From an uncultured Agathobacter sp. (GTDB lineage Bacteria; Bacillota; Clostridia; Lachnospirales; Lachnospiraceae), in contig CAKRDT010000004.1 of the NCBI GenBank assembly GCA_934316545.1, positions 20,766 to 84,765 of the forward strand: 64,000 bases of DNA, given 5' to 3'. Below, piece after piece: positions 1 through 7,952 of the stretch (position 1 is the first letter of the stretch; every line of letters starts with the position of its first letter). A model generated the notes under the pieces. It saw only the letters and a list, made by a program, of their open reading frames with translations, did no database searches and was not told the DNA's origin. The position numbers and the translations under genes are program-made.

Positions 1-705
1 TGCTCCCTTAGGTACCTTATCAGATGCCTTAGCGATCTTTGTTGGAGATCCCTTAAGACCAAGGTTCGAATCATCAACATCCTTAAGATCAGCTCTGCCC
101 CATACGGTTACTTCTTTGTCACAAGCATCGAAGATTCCGCCAGGAGTCATATATCTTGGCTCGTTTAACTCAGAAAGAGCAGTGATCAGGCAAGGCATCT
201 TAGCCTTGATCTCATGATATCTGTCCTCATACTGACGCTTAACGATAACGGAATCACCCTCAACCTTGATATCCTCTGCATAAGAGATTACCGGAAGTCC
301 AAGGTGCTCAGCGATCTGTGGTCCAACCTGTGCGGTATCACCATCGATAGCCTGACGTCCTGTGATGATCAGATCGTAATCAAGGTTACGAAGTGCTCCG
401 GCGATTGTTGTAGAGGTAGCCCATGTATCAGCTCCACCTAAAACACGGTCTGTTACGAGGATTGCATCGTCAGCGCCCATAGCCATAGCCTCACGAAGAA
501 CTGCATCAGCCTTTGGAAGACCCATTGTAAGAACGGTAACCTTTGCGCCAGTTGCATCTTTAATTCTAAGTGCTGCCTCAAGACCAGCCTTATCATCTGG
601 GTTCATGATGGCAAGCATTGCTGCTCTATCAAGTGTTCCATCCGGGTTGAACTTAACTCCACCCTTGGTATCAGGAACCTGTTTAATACATACTACGATA
701 TTCAT
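1..705 (-). CDS. etfB: Electron transfer flavoprotein beta subunit (3' end outside window)
   Basis: Beta subunit of the EtfAB flavoprotein that partners butyryl-CoA dehydrogenase in flavin-based electron bifurcation (NADH to crotonyl-CoA and ferredoxin). The first 235 codons are visible. The translation begins MNIVVCIKQVPDT, the usual EtfB start, and includes the family stretch around ADTWATSTTIAGALRNLDYD and the DGDTAQVGPQIAEHL segment. An AGGAGATAAT ribosome-binding site lies just upstream of the ATG at 705. It is the last visible gene of the thl-hbd-bcd-etfB operon; etfA is expected beyond the left edge. It is separated from bcd by an unusual 190-nt hairpin-rich spacer. The family call is from motifs and context and is very secure. 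Confidence 0.95.
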   Translation of the reverse strand, partial: MNIVVCIKQVPDTKGGVKFNPDGTLDRAAMLAIMNPDDKAGLEAALRIKDATGAKVTVLTMGLPKADAVLREAMAMGADDAILVTDRVLGGADTWATSTTIAGALRNLDYDLIITGRQAIDGDTAQVGPQIAEHLGLPVISYAEDIKVEGDSVIVKRQYEDRYHEIKAKMPCLITALSELNEPRYMTPGGIFDACDKEVTVWGRADLKDVDDSNLGLKGSPTKIAKASDKVPKGA

Positions 706-772
706 GTATTATTATCTCCTTTTCTTCATTCTTGTTCTTTTGTATAACGAATTGTCTTAATGATACGGATCA

Positions 773-893
773 GATATAAGCGGCACCGCTTATATCGTAT
801 AAAAAACTATCGTCTACAAAAGCAAGTCCCATTCGCGAAGCGAATTCTTAATGGACTTGCGCTCGTGATTGTGAAGGTACTGAACAATCACGA
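773..893. repeat. Three consecutive perfect hairpins in the bcd-etfB spacer
   Basis: The 190-nt gap between bcd and etfB contains three inverted repeats. They are 773-783/786-796 (11 bp, 2-nt loop), 822-829/853-860 (8 bp, with an alternative inner stem around ATTCGC/GCGAAT) and 863-872/884-893 (10 bp, TCGTGATTGT/ACAATCACGA). None is followed on the minus strand by a good U tract. I infer RNA processing or stability elements, or a partial terminator, tuning etfBA relative to bcd, rather than an operon end. Confidence 0.75.
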
Positions 894-894
894 A

Positions 895-2049
895 TTATCT
901 TAATAATGCTCCAGAGATAACCATACGCTGAACTTCTGAAGTTCCCTCGTAGATCTCTGTGATCTTAGCATCACGCATCATACGCTCTACGTCGTACTCA
1001 CGGATATATCCGTATCCACCGAATAACTGAACAACTTCTGTTGTAACAGCCATAGCGGTCTCAGCTGCGAATAACTTAGCCTTAGCTGCTTCTACAGAAT
1101 AGGTCTTCTGTGTAGCCTTAGCCATAGCTGCCTTGTAAACAAGAAGCTGGGCAGCTTCAATTCTTGCTGCCATATCAGCAAGTTTGAACTGTGTATTCTG
1201 CTGCTGTGCGATGGAACGGCCGAACTGCTTTCTCTCCTTTGTATATGCGATACAACGATCTAAAGCGCCCTCTGCGATACCAAGTGCCTGAGCAGCGATA
1301 CCGATACGTCCACCATCAAGAGTGTGCATAGCGATAGGGAATCCTCTTCCTTCCGGTCCGAGTAATGCATCCTTAGGAATTCTGCAATCCTCGAAGATCA
1401 GCTCGTAGGTAGATGATCCACGGATACCCATCTTCTTCTCCTTGGTTCCGAATGAGAATCCAGGAGCACCCTTCTCTACGATAAATGCGGAGAAGTTCTT
1501 CTTCTTTCTGCCTCTCTTATCCTCGGTAATGCTTGTGATTGCAATGATAATGTATACATCTGCGACCTTACCGTTTGTGATGAAGCACTTGGATCCGTTA
1601 AGAACCCACTCATCTCCATCCAATACAGCCTTTGTCTGACATCCCTGTGCATCTGTACCTGCACCAGGCTCTGTAAGACCGAAAGCACCGATCTTCTCGC
1701 CCTTGGCAAGTGGAGCAACATACTTCTGCTTCTGCTCTTCTGTACCGTATGTCATAATCGGATCAATGCAAAGGGAGGTATGTGCAGAAACGATAACACC
1801 TGTAGTTCCGCAAACCTTTGATAACTCTTCTACACACATAACGTATGTAAGAGGATCACATCCCTGTCCGCCGTACTCCTTTGGTACCGGGATTCCCATG
1901 AATCCATATTTACCCATCTTTGCAACAGTCTCAGCCGGGAACTGCTCTGTCTCGTCAGTCTCCTGTGCAAGAGGTTTTACTTCTGTCTCAGCGAAGTCTC
2001 TGAAAAGACCGCGAGCCATCTCATGTTTCTTGTCTAAAGTAAAATCCAT
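895..2049 (-). CDS. bcd: Butyryl-CoA dehydrogenase
   Basis: Flavin acyl-CoA dehydrogenase (384 residues) reducing crotonyl-CoA to butyryl-CoA with EtfAB in the cytoplasm. Visible features are the FAD/substrate stretch AFGLTEPGAGTDAQG, the second signature GRIGIAAQALGIAEGALD, and the C-terminal QLFGGYGYIREYDVERMMRD followed by IYEGTSEVQR. That last Glu is the catalytic base in short-chain members. The start at 2049 (MDFTLDKKHE) is the family's normal start. It lies 38 bp downstream of hbd on the same strand, so co-transcription is expected. It is full length with no anomalies. Confidence 0.96.
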   Translation of the reverse strand: MDFTLDKKHEMARGLFRDFAETEVKPLAQETDETEQFPAETVAKMGKYGFMGIPVPKEYGGQGCDPLTYVMCVEELSKVCGTTGVIVSAHTSLCIDPIMTYGTEEQKQKYVAPLAKGEKIGAFGLTEPGAGTDAQGCQTKAVLDGDEWVLNGSKCFITNGKVADVYIIIAITSITEDKRGRKKKNFSAFIVEKGAPGFSFGTKEKKMGIRGSSTYELIFEDCRIPKDALLGPEGRGFPIAMHTLDGGRIGIAAQALGIAEGALDRCIAYTKERKQFGRSIAQQQNTQFKLADMAARIEAAQLLVYKAAMAKATQKTYSVEAAKAKLFAAETAMAVTTEVVQLFGGYGYIREYDVERMMRDAKITEIYEGTSEVQRMVISGALLR

Positions 2050-2087
2050 GATTTTAACACTCCTTATTTTAAAATTTATTCTATTTC

Positions 2088-2960
2088 TTAGTTGGCATCA
2101 ATAGCTGTCTTAGTACGATCTGCGTTGTATACGTAGAATCCCTTACCAGACTTAACGCCAAGGTTTCCACCACGAACCATCTTACGGATGAGTGGGCAAG
2201 CACGATACTTGCTGTCACCTGTCTCATTGTAGAGAACATCCATGATTGCAAGGCAGATATCAAGACCGATGAAGTCACCTAACTCTAATGGTCCCATTGG
2301 ATGGTTAGCACCGAGCTTCATAGCTGCATCGATACCAGCGATATCAGAAACACCTTCCATCTTGATGAAAGCAGCTTCGTTGATCATTGGGATTAAGATA
2401 CGGTTAACTACGAAACCAGCAGCCTCGTTAACCTGTACCGGAGTCTTTCCGATTTCCTCAGCGATCTTCTTGATTGCCTCAACAGTCTCAGCAGGTGTAT
2501 TAACACCGGCGATAACCTCTACTAACTTCATACGGTCAGCAGGATTGAAGAAATGCATTCCGATCATTGGACGAGTAAGTCCGTTACCAATCTCTGTGAT
2601 AGAGAGTGAAGATGTATTAGAAGCGAAGATGCACTCTGGCTTAGCAATCTTGTCTAACTCAGCGAATGTTGTCTTCTTAACTTCCATATTTTCGAAAGCA
2701 GCCTCAACGATAAGATCGCAGTCTTTGCAGAGGTCTTCCTTTAAACCTGGAGTGATCTTAGCAAGGATTGCATCAACCTTCTCCTGTGTCATTTTCTCTT
2801 TAGCAACAAGTCTTGCATAACCCTTAGCAATCTTGTCCTTTCCGCCTTCAGCCCACTCCTGCTTGATGTCGCAGAGTGCAACTTCATATCCGTCTACCTG
2901 CGCGAATGCCTTAGCGATTCCCTGGCCCATTGTACCAGCACCGATAACTCCAACCTTCAT
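2088..2960 (-). CDS. hbd: 3-hydroxybutyryl-CoA dehydrogenase
   Basis: NAD(P)H-dependent reduction of acetoacetyl-CoA to 3-hydroxybutyryl-CoA (290 residues). The N-terminal Rossmann motif GVIGAGTMGQGIA is present. So is the catalytic His segment GMHFFNPADRMKLVEVI and the C-terminal helical domain ending GVKSGKGFYVYN. An AGGAGGA-type ribosome-binding site precedes the ATG at 2960. It sits between thl and bcd. A crotonase gene (crt), often clustered with these genes in other butyrate producers, is not present in this window, so the dehydration step must be encoded elsewhere. Confidence 0.96.
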   Translation of the reverse strand: MKVGVIGAGTMGQGIAKAFAQVDGYEVALCDIKQEWAEGGKDKIAKGYARLVAKEKMTQEKVDAILAKITPGLKEDLCKDCDLIVEAAFENMEVKKTTFAELDKIAKPECIFASNTSSLSITEIGNGLTRPMIGMHFFNPADRMKLVEVIAGVNTPAETVEAIKKIAEEIGKTPVQVNEAAGFVVNRILIPMINEAAFIKMEGVSDIAGIDAAMKLGANHPMGPLELGDFIGLDICLAIMDVLYNETGDSKYRACPLIRKMVRGGNLGVKSGKGFYVYNADRTKTAIDAN

Positions 2961-2999
2961 TTTAAGTTCCTCCTAAAATAAATATTTATATTACATTTC

Positions 3000-3024
3000 A
3001 AGGGGATGCCTAAGCACCCCCTAT
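3000..3024. repeat. Hairpin in the thl-hbd spacer
   Basis: An inverted repeat (AGGGGATGC / GCACCCCCT, 4-nt loop, one mismatch) sits between the thl stop and the hbd ribosome-binding site. There is no U tract on the minus strand. It is probably an intercistronic stabiliser rather than a terminator, since hbd has no visible promoter of its own. Confidence 0.5.
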
Positions 3025-3043
3025 GTATTTCTATGGCAAATAA

Positions 3044-4228
3044 TTAGTATTTCTCAACGATTGTAGAGCAGCCCATTCCACCACCGATACACAGTGTAGC
3101 AAGACCTCTGTTAGATCCTCTCTTCTGCATCTCGTGTAACAGTGTAACAAGAATACGGCATCCTGAAGCTCCAACCGGATGTCCAAGTGCGATTGCACCA
3201 CCGTTAACGTTAACCTTAGACATATCGAACTTAAGGTCTCTTGCTACTGCGATAGACTGAGCAGCGAATGCCTCGTTAGCCTCGATCAGATCGAAATCGT
3301 CGATTGTAAGTCCTGTCTTAGCAAGAACCTTTCTTGTAGAAGCAACAGGTCCAACACCCATGATCTCCGGCTCTACTCCGCCAAGAGCTCCGGCTACCCA
3401 TGTAGCCATTGGTGTAACACCAAGCTCCTTAGCCTTCTCTTCGCTCATAACAACGATTGCTGCAGCACCATCGTTGATTCCGGAAGCGTTACCAGCTGTA
3501 ACCAGTCCGCCTTCCTTACCTGAGCAGCAACGTAACTTGCCAAGAGACTCAGCAGTTGTTCCAGGACGTGGTCCCTCATCTTTAACGAAATCAACCATTT
3601 CCTTCTTAACCTTAACCGGTACAGGAACGATCTCATCGTCAAATTTACCAGCTGCGATAGCAGCTTCGCACTTCTGCTGGCTGTTTGCAGAGAACTCATC
3701 AAGTTCTTCTCTTGTAATACCATACTTGTCACATACGTTCTCAGCAGTGATCATCATATGGTAGTGGTTGAATGCATCTGTTAATGCATCGTTAACCATT
3801 GTATCAATGATTGTTGCATTGTTCATTCTGTATCCAAAACGAGCCTTTGTCATAGCGTAAGGAGCCATAGACATGTTCTCCATACCACCAGCTACAACGA
3901 TATCAGCCTCGCCAGCCATAATCATTGTTGCAGCATCGTTTACACACTTAAGACCGGATCCACAAACTACGTTGATTGTGATTGCCGGAACCTCGATCGG
4001 TAAACCAGCCTTGATGGAAGCCTGACGAGCTACGTTCTGTCCCTGAGCTGCCTGAATTACACAACCCATCTTAACTTCGTCAACCATCTCCGGCTTAACG
4101 CCAGCTCTGTTTAAAGCTTCTTTAATTACGATTGCACCTAAATCTGCTGCTGGAGTATTGCTTAATGCTCCACCCATCTTGCCGATTGCTGTACGGCAAG
4201 CACCTGCTAATACAACTTTCTTTGCCAT
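3044..4228 (-). CDS. thl: Acetyl-CoA acetyltransferase (thiolase)
   Basis: Condenses two acetyl-CoA to acetoacetyl-CoA, the first step of the butyrate pathway (394 residues). The acyl-enzyme Cys is in [11 protein letters not shown], near residue 90. The C-terminal [15 protein letters not shown] (catalytic His) and [16 protein letters not shown] (second Cys) are intact. AAAGGAGAACG precedes the ATG at 4228. It is the first gene of the operon, with a SigA-type promoter and a Rex-like operator immediately upstream. Confidence 0.97.
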   Translation of the reverse strand: MAKKVVLAGACRTAIGKMGGALSNTPAADLGAIVIKEALNRAGVKPEMVDEVKMGCVIQAAQGQNVARQASIKAGLPIEVPAITINVVCGSGLKCVNDAATMIMAGEADIVVAGGMENMSMAPYAMTKARFGYRMNNATIIDTMVNDALTDAFNHYHMMITAENVCDKYGITREELDEFSANSQQKCEAAIAAGKFDDEIVPVPVKVKKEMVDFVKDEGPRPGTTAESLGKLRCCSGKEGGLVTAGNASGINDGAAAIVVMSEEKAKELGVTPMATWVAGALGGVEPEIMGVGPVASTRKVLAKTGLTIDDFDLIEANEAFAAQSIAVARDLKFDMSKVNVNGGAIALGHPVGASGCRILVTLLHEMQKRGSNRGLATLCIGGGMGCSTIVEKY

Positions 4229-4267
4229 CTTTACGTTCTCCTTTAAATTGAACTTACGCCTGAGGCG

Positions 4268-4285
4268 CTGTTAATTTTTTAACAA
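4268..4285. promoter_or_regulatory. Rex-type operator at the thl promoter
   Basis: On the minus strand this reads TTGTTAAAAAATTAACAG. It matches the established Rex consensus TTGTTAANNNNTTAACAA at 13 of its 14 defined positions. It lies just downstream of the -10 element (4291-4296), over the expected transcription start, the classic position for repression. Rex is the NADH/NAD+ sensor known to control fermentative genes in Firmicutes. A rex gene is not in the window. Confidence 0.85.
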
Positions 4286-4290
4286 TGTCT

Positions 4291-4319
4291 ATATTACCAC
4301 ATTTTTCGCTTAAAATCAA
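4291..4319 (-). promoter_or_regulatory. SigA-type promoter of the butyrate operon
   Basis: Minus strand: -35 TTGATT (4319-4314), 17-nt spacer, -10 TAATAT (4296-4291). It lies about 60 bp upstream of the thl start and is immediately followed by the Rex-like operator. Confidence 0.75.
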
Positions 4320-4385
4320 TCCATTTTCCTAAGCCTTCTCAAAAAATTCACATAAATTTTAAAAACATGTACAAATTCATCAACA

Positions 4386-4414
4386 TTGCATATAAAGTAC
4401 TTTTATGCTATATT
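4386..4414 (+). promoter_or_regulatory. SigA-type promoter of the HD-GYP-like gene
   Basis: TTGCAT (4386-4391), 17-nt spacer, TATATT (4409-4414), about 75 bp upstream of the start codon at 4491. It is divergent from the thl promoter. Confidence 0.65.
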
Positions 4415-4490
4415 AAAGATACTTTTAAAACATGTCCATGTGACGGCTTCAACAAAGACCGATCACGCATTTATTGGGAAGGTAATGATT

Positions 4491-5693
4491 ATGAAATTTG
4501 TTAAAACAGATCATCTAAAAGCCGGAATGCGCCTGGCAAAACCGATCTACAATAAAAATGGTGTCCTTTTGTATGACCGCAATTCAACACTGACAGAACC
4601 AGGAATCATCAGCGCCAGAAACTTTGGTCTGGTCGGTATCTATATTCTCGAACCGGCAGAACCTGTACCGCCACTTTCCCGTGAGGATCTGGAGTTTGAA
4701 CAGCTGCAGACGGTGTATATCTTCCAATTGCGTGAATGCCTTGAGCTCATCGGAAAACGGAAACGGATCGAACCGCTCCCGAAGCTTCTCGACAATATTA
4801 TGAATCATTACGGAGCACTTGACCACCGTGTGAACTTTAATCAGAATCTGAGAAGCAGCGACGATTTCATGTACAAGCATGCAATCAGCACCGCAATCCT
4901 TGTCTCCATGATCTCCTCACGGCTTCATTATGATGCTCTTCAACAGCACACACTCGCGGCTGCAGCTTTACTATATGACATCGGATATAGTCATGTACCG
5001 AAAAATATTCTCGATAAGGAAACCGGATTTTTATCCGCATCTGACCGTGAAGTAATCCAGCATGCTTTAGAGCGCGGAATCGAACCGCTCGGAATGTATC
5101 GTAATGACTTCGAATTTTTCCCGAGAGCGCTCGCATTAATGCAGGCTTATATCTATGCGGATTATCCGGATAAACTTGCAATCATGCCGGATGAAGAACT
5201 GCAGGATATGGTAAAGATTCTGCGTGTTGCAGACGAGTTTGATCAAATGACAGCCATGAACATCGGTCACGAACCGGTATCGGAGATCGCGGCGATGAAG
5301 ATTCTGCTCTCCGATCCAGATCGCTACGATAAACAGATCGTGTCCACACTCGCAGAATGTATTCATATTGTTCCGCAGGCAGCCAACATCGATCTGTCTA
5401 CCGGTGACAAAGGAATCGTTCTTGTCGAAAACGCCGAAAACTATATGCGTCCGATCATCCTTCGCCTCGGTGATAACAAGATCTATGATCTAAGTTCAGA
5501 ATCCGATTTTCGTAAGGTACAGATTCTTGATATCATGAAGACAATGGACAACCGTATCTCAGTTGATGAAGAAACGCTAAAACAGTTCGTCCCGGATGAG
5601 AAGTTAAAGGAACTTACTACAAAATTCCGTGAAAAATTAAGAAAGGTTCACGAACGCCAGGCTGCGCAGACAGGCACCAACACAAAACGATGA
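4491..5693 (+). CDS. Degenerate HD-GYP-like signalling protein
   Basis: About 400 residues. The N-terminal part (KTDHLKAGMRLAKPIYNKNGVLLYDRN) is the DUF3391-like leader common in HD-GYP c-di-GMP phosphodiesterases. The middle and C-terminus follow the HD-GYP pattern: KHAISTAILVS, then AAAALLYDIGYSHVPKNILDK, then IQHALERG. The metal-binding HD is YD here and the usual DIGK is DIGY, so the phosphodiesterase centre looks disabled. I chose the start at 4491 because GGGAAGG lies 8 bp upstream and the protein then begins MKFVKTDHLK; an ATG two codons earlier is also possible. It is probably a c-di-GMP-related regulatory or scaffold protein rather than an enzyme; that is an inference from the missing residues. 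Confidence 0.75.
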   Translation: MKFVKTDHLKAGMRLAKPIYNKNGVLLYDRNSTLTEPGIISARNFGLVGIYILEPAEPVPPLSREDLEFEQLQTVYIFQLRECLELIGKRKRIEPLPKLLDNIMNHYGALDHRVNFNQNLRSSDDFMYKHAISTAILVSMISSRLHYDALQQHTLAAAALLYDIGYSHVPKNILDKETGFLSASDREVIQHALERGIEPLGMYRNDFEFFPRALALMQAYIYADYPDKLAIMPDEELQDMVKILRVADEFDQMTAMNIGHEPVSEIAAMKILLSDPDRYDKQIVSTLAECIHIVPQAANIDLSTGDKGIVLVENAENYMRPIILRLGDNKIYDLSSESDFRKVQILDIMKTMDNRISVDEETLKQFVPDEKLKELTTKFREKLRKVHERQAAQTGTNTKR

Positions 5694-5743
5694 CAATATC
5701 GCGTGCGCATACCACACACTCTCGCGCAGATGATGTGCCACAT

Positions 5744-5784
5744 AAAAAACTCCGCAAGGGAACGCATCCCCACGGAGTTTTTTT
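5744..5784. terminator. Bidirectional intrinsic terminator
   Basis: AAAAAACTCCG ... CGGAGTTTTTTT flank an 18-nt loop. The A and T runs serve the convergent genes ending at 5693 (+) and 5807 (-). Confidence 0.85.
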
Positions 5785-5806
5785 ACGGCAATATGCAGCC
5801 TGACAG

Positions 5807-6436
5807 TTATTCTTTTTCCGTGATCAGCCGGCCCGAAATAAAAAGTCCGGCTTCAAATACAAGGATTCCTCCAAACACATCAAGAAGCACATGCTGCTTA
5901 ACAAGCAGCGTCGATGCAAATACTCCAAGTGACATCACAACTGTGACTCCTTTGTACCAGTTCGGCACCTTCTTCATTGAAAATGCCGCATGAATACAAC
6001 ACCAGCTCTCCAGGCAATGAATAGACGGAAACAAATTGACCGGAGCATCCATGTGATAAATAAACTTTACAAGCCAGTCAAACACCCCCGTCCCCACTAC
6101 TTCCGGGCGCTCCATCGTTGTCGGGAGCAGCACGAAGAAAAGCAGGCAGAACAGTTTTGAGATCACATCTCCATACACGAAGCGGTAACAAAACGTCTTG
6201 CCTTCCCGCGCGATCAGCACATAGTTAATCATCCATTGCACAAACGCCAGCAAATAGAATACGATAAAAGGTGCAACAAACGGAAGCATCCGATCAATCG
6301 GAAGTTCCAGCGAATAAAATGTCAGATGATCCTTAAAAAATGCCACCCCTTCATAGACCGCCATATTGACCGCAACTGCTAAAACGAGCGGCCCCCACGC
6401 ATATCGCGGCACTATTTTTTCAATCCATCTTCGCAT
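5807..6436 (-). CDS. PAP2-superfamily membrane phosphatase/transferase
   Basis: About 209 residues with several membrane spans. It carries PAP2-like motifs NLFPSIHCLESW (the SxxH element) and KQHVLLDVFGG (the HxxxD element). Such proteins dephosphorylate or transfer lipid phosphates at the membrane. The longest frame starts at 6487, but the ATG at 6436 (MRRWIEKIVPRY) has a GGGGGAGA ribosome-binding site and overlaps the psd end by 17 nt, so I prefer it. It is the last gene of the flippase-pssA-psd operon, suggesting a role in phosphatidylethanolamine or glycolipid remodelling. The exact substrate cannot be read from sequence. Confidence 0.8.
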   Translation of the reverse strand: MRRWIEKIVPRYAWGPLVLAVAVNMAVYEGVAFFKDHLTFYSLELPIDRMLPFVAPFIVFYLLAFVQWMINYVLIAREGKTFCYRFVYGDVISKLFCLLFFVLLPTTMERPEVVGTGVFDWLVKFIYHMDAPVNLFPSIHCLESWCCIHAAFSMKKVPNWYKGVTVVMSLGVFASTLLVKQHVLLDVFGGILVFEAGLFISGRLITEKE

Positions 6437-7238
6437 AACCGATCGTCTCCCCCATCTGCACAGCAGTCTCTTTGCCAAACTGTGCATTTTTCAACAGATC
6501 CTCTCTCATCGTCACCTGATCCTTGCCGACAAGCACGATGATCGTGGATCCTCCATATTGAAACATGCCTTTTTCCTCACCGCGAACCACATACGCTTCC
6601 TGCTCATGATTGACGATTCTTCCGACAAGCATCGCACCGACCTCCATCTGCACGACCGTGCCAAACTCCGGTGTTTTGATCAGAGTGTATTCGCGGCTAT
6701 TCTGCGTAAATACCGGATACTGTGCAAGCGCAACCGGACGCACTGTATGAAGTAGTCCCGGAAGAAATACATTGCGGCTCTTCTTGCCGAAATCCACATA
6801 GCAATATCTATGATAATGATTCACACAAAGTCGAAACACCAGACAATATCCGTCCCTGTAATGTTCCGCAAGTTTTTGATTGCGAAGCAGCGATCCGACG
6901 GTATAACGACTCTGCTTTACCGGGAATATGGTGTCATCCCGGATTCTCCAGACAGACAGCAGTCCGTCACACGGTGCGATCAGATGCTTTTCATCCGTAT
7001 CAATCGGGCGAAATCCCGCCTTAATCTTCCGGGAAAAGAAATCGTTAAAGCTGATCACTCCATCCATCTCATAATCCGCGATACAGATTCCGTTTTTCTC
7101 TGCAAATGGTCGGATAAGAAAATGCGACAAATCCGAATCAAGGAATCTGCCGCATAATTTGGACACACCGGGGCGCGTCAACCCCTTGAGAATGACTCTT
7201 CCCGGTATTGTATGATACAAAAAATTCAATGCATCCAT
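6420..7238 (-). CDS. psd: Phosphatidylserine decarboxylase
   Basis: Converts phosphatidylserine to phosphatidylethanolamine (272 residues). The self-cleavage motif appears as GGST in MFQYGGSTIIVL. The Ser near residue 231 would become the pyruvoyl group, splitting the proenzyme into beta and alpha chains. Other family signatures are VNHYHRYCYVDFG and VQMEVGAMLVGRI. It lies 9 bp downstream of pssA, which makes the substrate, and overlaps the PAP2 gene. Confidence 0.93.
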   Translation of the reverse strand: MDALNFLYHTIPGRVILKGLTRPGVSKLCGRFLDSDLSHFLIRPFAEKNGICIADYEMDGVISFNDFFSRKIKAGFRPIDTDEKHLIAPCDGLLSVWRIRDDTIFPVKQSRYTVGSLLRNQKLAEHYRDGYCLVFRLCVNHYHRYCYVDFGKKSRNVFLPGLLHTVRPVALAQYPVFTQNSREYTLIKTPEFGTVVQMEVGAMLVGRIVNHEQEAYVVRGEEKGMFQYGGSTIIVLVGKDQVTMREDLLKNAQFGKETAVQMGETIGYAKMD

Positions 7239-7247
7239 CTGTGCCCT

Positions 7248-7952
7248 CTACTTTCCACACATAATCAGTTTGACCAAAAGCAATAGAAACTCAAGTGCTC
7301 CGAATGCGATCATGATCGCGATCGCAGCATTCTTTGGTTTCTTCAATTTAAACTTCGACAGGAAAAGAATTCCAACAACGATCATTACTCCAAAATACAT
7401 AAGAGTAAGGTCCGCCTTGATCAGAATATGTAAGATCATGACTGCCGGAAAGATCAGCGCGGCACTGGTTACTGGAAGTCCGGTATAAGCCTTTTCTCCA
7501 TTCTTGTCGCGATTCTGATCAGACTCCTCCATCACATTAAAATAGGCAAGACGGATCATCGCAGCGAGCACGTAAAGGATTGCAATTGTTGTCAGCACAC
7601 TCTGATAAATAATCGGATAGTTCTGCAATAAAGCGATCTTTGGTCCGGAGAACACCTGCAGCTGCATGCGGCTGCGGAACATCGCCATACCGATACACGC
7701 CGGAAGCACGCCGAACGCAATCAGATCCGCAAGGGAATCGATTTGGATTCCGAAGCGTTTCATCTCCGGAGTACGATCCTTTTTCATGCGCGCGACTTTA
7801 CCGTCGAACGTGTCACACAGCCCTGAAAAGAGCAAAAAGAACATTCCGAGATACGGATGCCCGATTCCGTTTAAGCACAGTATAATTCCTGCGGTTCCCG
7901 ACAGAATCGACAAATACGTCAGGATTACCGTATAATCATAAAATCCAATCAT
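7248..7952 (-). CDS. pssA: CDP-diacylglycerol--serine O-phosphatidyltransferase
   Basis: Integral membrane CDP-alcohol phosphatidyltransferase (234 residues) making phosphatidylserine. The signature DG-x2-AR...G-x3-D-x3-D is visible in DTFDGKVARMKK followed by FGIQIDSLADL. Multiple hydrophobic spans follow. It overlaps the upstream flippase-like gene by 4 nt (translational coupling) and precedes psd by 9 bp, giving a complete two-step phosphatidylethanolamine route. Confidence 0.93.
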   Translation of the reverse strand: MIGFYDYTVILTYLSILSGTAGIILCLNGIGHPYLGMFFLLFSGLCDTFDGKVARMKKDRTPEMKRFGIQIDSLADLIAFGVLPACIGMAMFRSRMQLQVFSGPKIALLQNYPIIYQSVLTTIAILYVLAAMIRLAYFNVMEESDQNRDKNGEKAYTGLPVTSAALIFPAVMILHILIKADLTLMYFGVMIVVGILFLSKFKLKKPKNAAIAIMIAFGALEFLLLLVKLIMCGK

